12,413 bases of DNA from an uncultured Micrococcales bacterium. GTDB lineage: Bacteria > Actinomycetota > Actinomycetes > Actinomycetales > Microbacteriaceae. How positions within the stretch are numbered: the stretch's first letter is position 1; the number at the start of each line of letters is the position of its first letter. The stretch spans positions 1-12,413 of the forward strand of contig CAJXMQ010000023.1 of NCBI GenBank assembly GCA_913056225.1, written 5' to 3'. Below the pieces are notes generated by a model. That model had not been told where the DNA came from and made no database searches. It saw only the letters and a list, made by a program, of their open reading frames with translations. Of the stretch, positions 1 to 5,841 are shown in pieces. Position numbers and translations under genes: made by a program.

Positions 1-23
1 TGCCTCATTGATACAACGGCCAT
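1..23 (-). CDS. rpsB: 30S ribosomal protein S2, first 7 codons only (partial)
   Basis: Reading the minus strand from 23 gives ATG and then M-A-V-V-S-M-R-Q before the window ends. This matches the usual start of actinobacterial S2 (MAVVxMRQLLEAG). A strong Shine-Dalgarno, AGGAG at 31-35, lies 7 bases upstream of the start. S2 is a late-assembling small-subunit protein, usually encoded with tsf, which would lie off the left edge. The context supports the call: in actinobacteria rpsB follows xerC and an M23 peptidase gene, exactly as here. Only the start is visible, so nothing can be said about the body of the protein. Confidence 0.88.
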
Positions 24-118
24 AGCCGTTCTCCTCTCAGTTACTGATGGAATCAATTTGACCCATCCCTGGTGCCTAGCTCGCATTCACCGTGACAAGC
101 ACGGACTGAGAAAGCGAG
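24..118 (-). promoter_or_regulatory. Structured 5' leader of rpsB, candidate autoregulatory RNA
   Basis: On the minus strand, upstream of the rpsB start, there are two hairpins. The first is two-tiered: CTCGC (114-118) pairs with GCGAG (80-84), and inside it CCGTG (100-104) pairs with CACGG (90-94) around a 5-base loop. Internal loops of 9 and 5 bases separate the two stems. The second is GATGG (63-67) with CCATC (46-50) around a 12-base loop. The internal-loop segment TCTCAGT (105-111) is exactly complementary to ACTGAGA (35-41), which runs into the Shine-Dalgarno. This would form a pseudoknot-like contact able to hide the ribosome site. S2 represses its own mRNA in gammaproteobacteria, so autoregulation is a reasonable inference. 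A further inverted repeat (CACCC/GGGTG, 140-153) lies upstream. Any promoter is unclear: TAAGCT at 161-166 with a poor -35 at 184-189 is the best I can find. Confidence 0.45.
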
Positions 119-235
119 GTTTGATTAGACACGCGAATTCACCCCTGGGGGTGTAGTTCAAGCTTAGTGCAGAACCCTCGTTGTTTCCACAATTATTTCC
201 TCTTGGGTGGGCAACCGCTGTGCTGTGCATAACCT

Positions 236-682
236 TTGTTCATGCACCTGTTACTGCTACTTTCACTGATCCTCCCCTCAAACGATTTTGAGAGACCGAT
301 GGCGGCTTTTGGCTCTGGCCACAGAGGGATTGACATGCAAATCTCCGAGGTCAGGACACCTGCAAGTGGAAAAGTGAGTTTTGTTGGCAAGGTTTTCAAC
401 AGGGAACTGATAACCATCCAAACCGACTATGGAAAATTCAGTTTTGAGCCGGTTTGTTCAAGTCTTGAAAAACTGCAAGAGGTGAAAGCGGGGGACTTAA
501 TTGGGAGCCGCTGTGAAAACAATGGCTATCAGTCACATTGTGAGGGTTGTGTGCATGTCTCGTTTCGAGATCAACGGGGGTATCTAAACCCTCTGTGGGT
601 GCTTGGATTGCGGGCCCCGGCGACCCCAGTCTCAGGCCCTGGGATGGGCCTTCGCATATCCCTCACGGAGTCTTTGGACTGA
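236..682 (+). CDS. Short M23/LytM-like cell-wall peptidase homologue, possibly inactive
   Basis: This 148-residue protein has a hydrophobic N-terminus (about residues 4-13, Leu-rich) that resembles a signal peptide or anchor but lacks basic residues before it. It then has a LytM-like fold pattern: HRGID with the H-x3-D zinc motif (H29, D33), a TPASGKVSFVG strand (41-51), FEPV (70-73), AGDLIG (85-90), CVHVSF (105-110) and YLNPLWVLG (116-124). M23 enzymes normally end in H-x-H, where the first His is catalytic; here it is C105-V-H107. I recall related actinobacterial proteins beside rpsB with CLHWG at this point, so the Cys may be a subfamily trait. The usual pre-domain and linker are absent. 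The start is TTG 236 or ATG 242; an in-frame TAA at 230 rules out anything earlier, and no good Shine-Dalgarno is visible. The last 51 bases overlap xerC tail to tail. The position between xerC and rpsB matches Rv2891. The role is presumably envelope-related. Confidence 0.75.
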   Translation: MFMHLLLLLSLILPSNDFERPMAAFGSGHRGIDMQISEVRTPASGKVSFVGKVFNRELITIQTDYGKFSFEPVCSSLEKLQEVKAGDLIGSRCENNGYQSHCEGCVHVSFRDQRGYLNPLWVLGLRAPATPVSGPGMGLRISLTESLD

Positions 683-1498
683 CACGTGGGTGTAAATCTG
701 TGTTGTAGTCAGTGAACTGTGACCCAGAAGCTCTTGAACCGACCTCAGATCTGCTCCGTTGTCCAACAAATGGGTTGCCGCAGAGTGCCTAAGAGAGTGA
801 GGGCCTAATTGCATCCCGGTGGAAGCCAACTGACTTGCCACAATCCGATAGATGTCCCTAGAGCTCAACGGTTTTTGCTTGTCATTTAGTAAAACGAAAT
901 CCCTAACCTCTGCCTGTTCCAAGTATGTTTTCAAAGCATCCTTTGCAGGCTCACCGAATGGAAGCGTTCGTTGCTTATTTCCCTTACCGGTAACTCTCAA
1001 AGTCTGTCGAGTGAAATCAATGTCGTCGATTCTTAAGGCCGCCAGCTCGCTAACTCGCATTCCAGTTGAATACAGAAGCTCAATAACCAACCAGTTCAAC
1101 CTCTGCTGCTGGTCTCCGCTTTCGGCCAAAGTTTTTAGGTTTCCCAAAAGCTCGGCAAGAAACTTGGCGTTGGCCGTTTTGGGCAGTGTTCTGGAGAGTT
1201 TAGGCGAGCGCAGTCTGACAGTTGGGTCAATCTCAAGTCTCCCGGTTTCAAACAAGAACTTGCCGAAGGATCTAGCGGTTGCAGTTTTTCTGGCAATGGT
1301 TGATTTCTTCGCACCAGCTTCGGAGGCAAAATATAGCCAGTTTCGGAAAGTATCAGTTCCCAGCTCATCCAGTGAGGTTTTTGCGGACCCCATGAAATCA
1401 GCTAGCTCGCGAAGATCATTTGCATATGCACGTAAGGTGTTCGAGCTAAGACCCGCTGCCTGCTTAGCTCGAATGAAATCGCTAATTTCTTGCTGCAT
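632..1498 (-). CDS. xerC: Tyrosine recombinase XerC (chromosome dimer resolution)
   Basis: The 288-residue length is typical of the Xer family (about 300). Residues 1-90 form the SAM-like core-binding domain and about 105-285 the catalytic domain. All expected catalytic residues are present: R148 in STGMRVSEL, K172 in TGKGNK, H234 and R237 in HSLRH, H260 in LLGHSS, and nucleophile Y269 in TQIYTHV. With a XerD partner it would act at dif to resolve chromosome dimers before division. It is named XerC rather than XerD because of its place between dprA and rpsB, the standard actinobacterial position. It follows dprA by 52 bases. An in-frame TAG four codons upstream fixes the ATG at 1498; the GGAG before it is only one base away, so initiation may be weak. 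Its 3' end overlaps the convergent M23-like gene. Nothing suggests a phage or integron integrase. Confidence 0.93.
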   Translation of the reverse strand: MQQEISDFIRAKQAAGLSSNTLRAYANDLRELADFMGSAKTSLDELGTDTFRNWLYFASEAGAKKSTIARKTATARSFGKFLFETGRLEIDPTVRLRSPKLSRTLPKTANAKFLAELLGNLKTLAESGDQQQRLNWLVIELLYSTGMRVSELAALRIDDIDFTRQTLRVTGKGNKQRTLPFGEPAKDALKTYLEQAEVRDFVLLNDKQKPLSSRDIYRIVASQLASTGMQLGPHSLRHSAATHLLDNGADLRSVQELLGHSSLTTTQIYTHVSVQRLREGYAKAHPRA

Positions 1499-1550
1499 GC
1501 TCCAAGCCTAAGCACTAGCAAATACTTGAGCGGGATTTGAGACTTTCAAT

Positions 1551-2414
1551 TTAGATTAAGGTCTGTCCCACTGTGCCGATAGTTTCCGTTCCTGACTTCC
1601 TAGCAAGCCAAGCCCCGCCAGGTGAATAATTTGGATTTTCATCAATAGCGCAATAAACCATCCTCCCCAAGCTGAGGGCGTGTTGAGCGGTGTTTATCGA
1701 GCCACTGACGACCGGAGCTTCAATCAAAAACAACTTCTCAGCAAGAGCCGCAATCAGGCGGTTGCGATTCAAGAAGCCAATTTTTCCAGAATTCAAAAGA
1801 GGTGGCTGCTCACTGATCACCGCGCCAAAAAAACCTGAATCAACAAATCTCTTGGTGCTGATTGGGAAGATTGTGTGCAGACCACTGGAAACAACCATCA
1901 ATTGATATTTATTTTCCTGCTTTGCCTGGTTATGCGAAGCCATGTCAATTCCATTTGCGCCACCAGAAACCAAAGATTCGTCGCTTTCAAAACTTGAAAC
2001 CACTTGCTGCGCTGTTTTTACCCCAAGATCACTAGCCTGCCTAGTTCCAACAACTGCGCTAAATCTGGTCGTCACTAAACTCCCCTTTGAAAAAATTAGC
2101 CATGGCGCCTGATGCTCCAAATCCTGCAAACCCGGAAAAGCATTGGGGTGGTGAATCTCCAATCCGAGTTTTTCCGAAAGCTCCAGCGATTGTTCTGCGT
2201 CAAATCTTTCGAGTCTCGAGCGTGACCTAGCCAAGGCCATTGCCAACCAACGTTGATCTGCACTTGCTGTGGAAATAAATTCGAACGCCTCTTTGGCTGA
2301 GTAGTGCCAAAGGTGTTTACGCAACCTACCCTCATTAGCCGGCAGGGCGACTGTCAACAAGGCTCGGTGATGGGTTTCTGGGGATACTTTCATAATCAAA
2401 AGCATCTCGCCCAA
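1551..2414 (-). CDS. dprA: DprA/Smf-like DNA-processing protein, short and divergent
   Basis: DprA binds single-stranded DNA and loads RecA during transformation; in non-competent bacteria its role is unclear. This 287-residue copy keeps the Rossmann-like core: VVGTRQAS (121-128), SGGANGID (150-157), a VVSSGL segment (174-179), FPIS (183-186), ISEQPP (200-205), FLNRNRLIAALAE (214-226), IEAPVVSGSINTA (231-243) and GR (250-251). It is shorter than the roughly 370-400 residues common in actinobacteria and lacks a visible C-terminal winged-helix domain. The usual VPG segment after GR-x-V reads instead as YCAIDENPNYSPGG. The start is uncertain: TTG 2414, ATG 2405 and ATG 2393 are all possible after an in-frame TAG, and none has a well-spaced Shine-Dalgarno. 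The usual upstream neighbours comM and yraN are missing. The family call is firm; whether it is fully functional is unknown. Confidence 0.86.
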   Translation of the reverse strand: MGEMLLIMKVSPETHHRALLTVALPANEGRLRKHLWHYSAKEAFEFISTASADQRWLAMALARSRSRLERFDAEQSLELSEKLGLEIHHPNAFPGLQDLEHQAPWLIFSKGSLVTTRFSAVVGTRQASDLGVKTAQQVVSSFESDESLVSGGANGIDMASHNQAKQENKYQLMVVSSGLHTIFPISTKRFVDSGFFGAVISEQPPLLNSGKIGFLNRNRLIAALAEKLFLIEAPVVSGSINTAQHALSLGRMVYCAIDENPNYSPGGAWLARKSGTETIGTVGQTLI

Positions 2415-2454
2415 GGGTGTGACTAACTGCTAATCAATAGCAGAATGTGGACAA

Positions 2455-2778
2455 CTAATCCTCTATTGCGAACTCTTTTGGAATTTCGATTTCTTGGTTG
2501 CCCAGTTCTTCCACATTGACATCTTTGAACGTGAGAACATTCACGCTTTTTACAAACCGATCAGTTCTGTATGTGTCCCAAACCCAGACATCTGTCATTG
2601 AAAGCTCGAAATAGAAATCTGCGCCAGATTCGACTCTTTTTAGTTCAACCTCATTAGCGAGGTAAAACCTGCGCTCGGTTTCAATCACATAACTAAACAT
2701 CTTGATGACCTCGCGATACTCGCGATAAAGGGATAGTTCTGCTTCCCGGTCAAAATCTTCGAATTCTTGCTCATCCAT
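2455..2778 (-). CDS. DUF2469 protein, conserved actinobacterial, function unknown
   Basis: The 107 residues match the DUF2469 family (Rv2901c-like), which is strongly conserved in actinobacteria and has no established function. Diagnostic stretches are ELSLYREYREV (14-24), YVIETERRFYLANEV (30-44), SMTDVWVWD (60-68), RFVKSVNVLTFKDVNVEEL (73-91) and a terminal acidic EIEIPKEFAIED. It is acidic and rich in aromatic residues, with no signal peptide, membrane helix or recognisable catalytic motif, so it is probably cytoplasmic. It lies 17 bases downstream of rnhB and 40 bases upstream of the dprA ORF, in the position known from Mycobacterium. The ATG at 2778 has no recognisable Shine-Dalgarno (the 17 preceding bases are AT-rich), so translation may rely on coupling to rnhB. 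The family identity is secure, the role is not. Confidence 0.9.
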   Translation of the reverse strand: MDEQEFEDFDREAELSLYREYREVIKMFSYVIETERRFYLANEVELKRVESGADFYFELSMTDVWVWDTYRTDRFVKSVNVLTFKDVNVEELGNQEIEIPKEFAIED

Positions 2779-2795
2779 TAGTTGTCAGTGTAAAC

Positions 2796-3437
2796 CTAGA
2801 AAAGGGTTTGTTCCGAATTCAATATTCGGGTCAACCAAGATTTTCGGTGGACATCGGTTGGGCCGTTGGACAAAATCGCTTGGATGTGGGCCTCAGAGGC
2901 ATACCCCTTATTGGATTTCCACTCGTAGCTTGGGTGAATTTTATGCAACTCTCGCATCAGTTCATCACGATAATGCTTTGCGATTATGCTGGCCGCACTC
3001 ACGGCCGCACACTGCTGATCGGCTTTCACCTTTGTTTGAACCAAGTCTGGAAGCCCTAGCCAGTTGTGGCTGCCATCTAACAAAATTCTGCCTGGGCTCT
3101 GGCCAATAGCATCGATAGCCATCTGGGCTGCCTTTTCCAGACTCGCACTTATTCCGTTTTTATCAACTTCGGCTGCCGAAACCTCACCAATCCCGTGCTT
3201 GAGCCACTTAGAGGCAGCCATTGCCATGGCTTCTCTCTTGGGCTCGGCAATTAGTTTTGAATCCTTCAGGCCTTCAGGAAAATCGCGAATTGATTTGGCA
3301 TCGAAAAATGTTGCAGCGACCACTACTGGGCCAGCTATTGCTCCTCTGCCGACCTCATCAACACAAATGACTGAACCGTGAGTTTTGACCAGTTCTAGTT
3401 CAGTCTCAAGGTTTGGGAACGCCATCAAAAACTTCAC
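2796..3437 (-). CDS. rnhB: Ribonuclease HII
   Basis: RNase HII cuts the RNA strand of RNA:DNA hybrids and starts ribonucleotide excision repair by nicking at single ribonucleotides. The 213-residue protein has the family's active site: D27-E28 in CVDEVGRGAIAGP (25-37), with the GRG (30-32) that reads the 2'-OH, D121 in LLDGSHNW, and D140 in KADQQCAAVSAASIIAK. These correspond to the four acidic residues of the E. coli enzyme. LKDSKLI (57-63) is also typical. The gene overlaps the end of lepB. The start is ambiguous: GTG 3437 overlaps lepB by 32 bases and ATG 3425 (MAFPNLE) by 20. Neither has a strong ribosome site, although AGTGAAG lies before the ATG. Coupled translation from lepB is likely. 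Family identity is certain; the first four residues are not. Confidence 0.95.
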   Translation of the reverse strand: MKFLMAFPNLETELELVKTHGSVICVDEVGRGAIAGPVVVAATFFDAKSIRDFPEGLKDSKLIAEPKREAMAMAASKWLKHGIGEVSAAEVDKNGISASLEKAAQMAIDAIGQSPGRILLDGSHNWLGLPDLVQTKVKADQQCAAVSAASIIAKHYRDELMRELHKIHPSYEWKSNKGYASEAHIQAILSNGPTDVHRKSWLTRILNSEQTLF

Positions 3438-4149
3438 TGAAATTGTCTAACCAAATCCAATTCTCGACCGGCCAACTCACCACAAAAGCTCTTCCCACCA
3501 GGTACTCCTCGCTCACAAAGCCGCCGCCTGGCAAATCAGTGTGGAAACGAGAGTCCTGACTGTTTCCTCTGTTATCCCCCATTACCCAGTAGGAATCTGC
3601 AGGCACGGTCACATCAAAATCAACATTCGAGGGTTCAGCGCCATTAGGAAGATATGTTTCATCAATTGCAACACCGTTAATTGTTAGGTTTCCGTTTTCA
3701 TCGCAGCAAACCACTCGATCTCCCGGCATGCCGATCACCCTCTTTACCAGGTGCTCTTCGCTGTCAGGGGCTGTTATACCAAAGCTTCCAAGGACAAAAT
3801 CGCCAGCCGATTCAAACCAGGTACGATCATCGCTGCGAACTGGGCCAAGCCATCCGCCCGGATCTTGAAACACGACAACGTCTCCACGGTTGACGTCAAT
3901 CAACTGTGGAACCATGACATTGACAATGATTCGATCGTTTATCTGCAAAGTTTCTAGCATTGATCCAGAGGGTATGAAGAAACTGCGAATCAAGAATGCT
4001 TTTATGAGCACAGACAGAACCAGTGCGGTTCCTAAAATTACGACAATGTCAAACAGCAGTGAGACAAAGCTGTTTTTTCTGAGCCTTTTCACGCCGCGGC
4101 GAAACGAGCGCCAGAGGCTTCGTCTGCGTGGACGAAGCTCATGCGACAT
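3406..4149 (-). CDS. lepB: Signal peptidase I
   Basis: Type I signal peptidase removes signal peptides from exported proteins at the outer face of the membrane. The 247-residue protein starts with a very basic cytoplasmic tail (residues 5-25, many Arg), then a single transmembrane segment (about 29-53). The catalytic Ser63 lies in FFIPSGSMLETL and the general base Lys136 in HLVKRVIGMPGD. The conserved GDNR box is at 191-194, followed by NSQDSR. The roughly 35-residue insert before the Lys box (97-132) is usual in actinobacteria. No second membrane anchor is evident at the C-terminus. The ATG at 4149 follows the rplS stop by only three bases, so translation is probably coupled. Its location in a cluster with ffh and ftsY fits a shared role in protein export. 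Confidence 0.95.
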   Translation of the reverse strand: MSHELRPRRRSLWRSFRRGVKRLRKNSFVSLLFDIVVILGTALVLSVLIKAFLIRSFFIPSGSMLETLQINDRIIVNVMVPQLIDVNRGDVVVFQDPGGWLGPVRSDDRTWFESAGDFVLGSFGITAPDSEEHLVKRVIGMPGDRVVCCDENGNLTINGVAIDETYLPNGAEPSNVDFDVTVPADSYWVMGDNRGNSQDSRFHTDLPGGGFVSEEYLVGRAFVVSWPVENWIWLDNFSEVFDGVPKP

Positions 4150-4152
4150 TGG

Positions 4153-4500
4153 TTAGTTCTCGCGCTTTTCTTTGATCTTGGCGGCTTTTCCTCGGAGGTC
4201 GCGCAGGTAGTAAAGCTTTGCACGCCTCACATCACCCTTGCTAACAACTTCAATTTTGTCGATGATCGGGCTGTGCATTGGGAATGTTCTCTCCACGCCA
4301 ACCTGGAACGAAATCTTTCTTACAGTGAAGGTTTCACGAACACCACTGCCGCTGATGCGGATAACCACTCCCTGGAAAACCTGCACACGAGAGCGGTTTC
4401 CCTCAACAATGTTTACGTGGACTTTTACGTTATCTCCAGCACGGAACTCTGGGATGTCGTCACGTAGGTTTTTTGCATCTACTGAATCTAGGATGTTCAT
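4153..4500 (-). CDS. rplS: 50S ribosomal protein L19
   Basis: This 115-residue protein matches bL19 over its whole length, the usual size. Diagnostic segments are PEFRAGDNVKVHVNIVEG (17-34), RVQVFQGVVI (38-47), SGSGVRETFTVRKIS (50-64), GVERTFPMHSPIIDKIEV (68-85) and RRAKLYYLRDLRGKAAKI (92-109). L19 sits on the large subunit at the 30S interface. The ATG at 4500 is preceded by a purine-rich AGGGAAGAG that can serve as the ribosome site. Upstream is a 130-base gap after trmD containing a candidate promoter, so it may be expressed separately from trmD. Downstream, lepB begins three bases after its stop. Confidence 0.97.
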   Translation of the reverse strand: MNILDSVDAKNLRDDIPEFRAGDNVKVHVNIVEGNRSRVQVFQGVVIRISGSGVRETFTVRKISFQVGVERTFPMHSPIIDKIEVVSKGDVRRAKLYYLRDLRGKAAKIKEKREN

Positions 4501-4598
4501 ATTCTTCTCTTCCCTCTAGCACGCAGGTCTAAATGGTGTCTAGTTTGGTTTTTCATACCTTGCTCCCCTGCGGCAGAGCTTTACTGGCACAAGCGTAA

Positions 4599-4627
4599 AG
4601 TATCCCACAAGATTGCGAATCTCTCAA
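4599..4627 (-). promoter_or_regulatory. Candidate sigma-70-type promoter for rplS-lepB
   Basis: On the minus strand, TTGAGA (4622-4627) and GATACT (4599-4604) are separated by exactly 17 bases. This fits a housekeeping -35/-10 pair with five of six and four of six consensus matches. It lies just downstream of the trmD stop and would give an rplS leader of roughly 90 bases. It would allow ribosomal protein L19 to be made independently of rimM and trmD. It is a pattern match only. Confidence 0.4.
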
Positions 4628-4630
4628 TGG

Positions 4631-5305
4631 TCAAATCAAGTCTGGTCGATTTTTCTTAGTTCTATCGATTTGCTGAAGTTTGCGCCATTTGTCTATCTCA
4701 GCGTGATTACCACTCAGCAAAACCTCTGGAACATCAAGCCCGTTCCAGCTTGCAGGCTTTGTGTAGCTTGGATACTCAACTAATCCATCCTCGTGGGATT
4801 CCTCAATGAGTGAATCACTGTTACCAATCACACCAGGAATCAGTCTGGATATGGCCTCAATCATGACAACCGAGGCCATCTCACCACCATTGATTACATA
4901 GTCACCAATGGATAGCTCTAAGGTCTCAGCCTTGGTTGATGCATACTCAACAACTCGTTGGTCAATACCCTCATACCTTCCGCAAACAAACACCAGATGC
5001 TGCCTGGTTGCCAGGTCTTTTGCGGTCGCTTGATCGAATAGTTTGCCGGCCGGTGAAGGAAAAATGATTACCGAGTCGGAATCAACCAAGCTATCTAGAG
5101 CCTTACCCAGTGGTTCTGGCTTCATGACCATCCCTGCCCCGCCACCGTAGGGACTGTCATCAACGGTTTTATGGACATCGCTGGTGAACTGTCTTGGGTT
5201 CAACGTTTGGAATTCAATCAGTTCATTCTCGATTGCCTTGCCAATTAACGATTGATTTAGTGAATCAAACATCTCTGGGAAAACTGAGATTGCATCAATT
5301 TTCAT
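4631..5305 (-). CDS. trmD: tRNA (guanine-37-N1)-methyltransferase TrmD
   Basis: TrmD methylates N1 of G37 next to the anticodon in certain tRNAs using S-adenosylmethionine, preventing +1 frameshifting. The 224-residue protein has the full SPOUT fold signature: DDSPYGGGAGMVMKPEP (49-65), VFVCGRYEGIDQRV (105-118), LSIGDYVINGGEMA (131-144), IPGVIG (156-161) and EDGLVEYPSYTKP (172-184). Asp173 is in the position of the catalytic aspartate, and the knot-forming GRYEGID and IGDYVINGGE loops are intact. It ends in a typical DKWR-containing C-terminal helix domain. Its ATG overlaps the rimM stop as ATGA (5302-5305), a standard sign of translational coupling, and AGGG lies six bases before the start inside rimM. 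The rimM-trmD-rplS order is widely conserved. Confidence 0.96.
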   Translation of the reverse strand: MKIDAISVFPEMFDSLNQSLIGKAIENELIEFQTLNPRQFTSDVHKTVDDSPYGGGAGMVMKPEPLGKALDSLVDSDSVIIFPSPAGKLFDQATAKDLATRQHLVFVCGRYEGIDQRVVEYASTKAETLELSIGDYVINGGEMASVVMIEAISRLIPGVIGNSDSLIEESHEDGLVEYPSYTKPASWNGLDVPEVLLSGNHAEIDKWRKLQQIDRTKKNRPDLI

Positions 5306-5841
5306 TGTTCACCCTCAACAAATAATCCTTCGGGCGGAGTGACGACCAAATATCCCTGCTCTTGGTTAACCTCAGGAACGATTACTGAAACAAAAGGAAC
5401 CATGACCTCACTGTCCTTGGTTTGCACGATCAGCAGATCCTGCGCAGGAAGGTGATCAACTCGCTTCACCTCGCCAACAATTTCATCGTCAAGTTTCACC
5501 TTCAACCCAACCAGCTGGTGGTCATACCAAGTGTCTGATTCCTCTGGTAACTCATCCAAAGGCTTTTCAATCATCAGAATCGCACGAACCAGTCCTTCGG
5601 CATCATCACGAGTTTCAATTCCCTCTAAAAATACAACTGGGGACTGGTTATACCAGCGAAACTCCTTGACTGTCACAGTTTTGCCGTGCCAATCAGATTC
5701 CTCTGGAACCTGCAACATCAGCTCATTGCCGACTTTGAAGCGAAGCTCCGGTGAATCGGTGTATAGCTCGAGTTTCAAAGCACCCTTCAGGCCGTGTGCT
5801 TTCAGCAAACGACCTACCCGAAGGGTAGTTTGCTCAGGAAT
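5302..5841 (-). CDS. rimM: Ribosome maturation factor RimM, probable ATT start
   Basis: RimM binds S19 in the 30S head and assists 16S rRNA processing. From residue 1 at ATT 5841 the product has 179 residues beginning M-P-E-Q-T-T-L-R-V-G-R-L-L-K-A-H-G-L-K-G, the form expected of actinobacterial RimM. Other matches are ALKLELYTDSP, WHGKTVTV, SPVVFLEGI, WYDHQLVGL and MVPFVSVIVPEV, covering the N-terminal barrel and the PRC-barrel domain. The first ATG, GTG or TTG in frame is TTG 5808, which would give 168 residues and remove the conserved LRVGR strand. A purine-rich GGTGGA lies five bases before the ATT. The gene overlaps the khpA stop by eight bases from ATT, or follows it by 25 from TTG. The stop overlaps trmD as ATGA. 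Family identity is secure; the start is not proven. Confidence 0.9.
   Translation of the reverse strand: MPEQTTLRVGRLLKAHGLKGALKLELYTDSPELRFKVGNELMLQVPEESDWHGKTVTVKEFRWYNQSPVVFLEGIETRDDAEGLVRAILMIEKPLDELPEESDTWYDHQLVGLKVKLDDEIVGEVKRVDHLPAQDLLIVQTKDSEVMVPFVSVIVPEVNQEQGYLVVTPPEGLFVEGEQ
5814..5828 (-). other. Perfect 6-bp hairpin at the start of rimM
   Basis: On the minus strand CTACCC and GGGTAG pair perfectly around a three-base loop, between the khpA stop and TTG 5808. If rimM starts at ATT 5841, the hairpin lies in codons 6-10. If it starts at TTG 5808, it is the intergenic spacer. No T-run follows, so it is not an intrinsic terminator. It may influence the choice of start or the rate of initiation. 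Confidence 0.5.

Noticed and set aside
625..643. Inverted repeat CCCAG/CTGGG at the end of xerC as a bidirectional terminator
   Set aside because: The stem has only five pairs with a 9-base loop and no T-run on either strand.
632..1498. Tyrosine recombinase as the integrase of a mobile element
   Set aside because: The gene sits in its conserved chromosomal place next to dprA and rpsB, with no attachment-site repeats, tRNA or cargo genes nearby.
852..1511. 219-codon plus-strand open frame opposite xerC
   Set aside because: It is the antisense shadow of a clear XerC with all catalytic residues; the translated protein is Ser-rich with no recognisable motif and no ribosome site.
4579..4600. Perfect 6-base inverted repeat CTTTAC/GTAAAG upstream of rplS, considered as an L19 leader element
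   Set aside because: It overlaps the candidate -10 box, so it would not be fully transcribed from that promoter; the 10-base loop and weak stem give little support.
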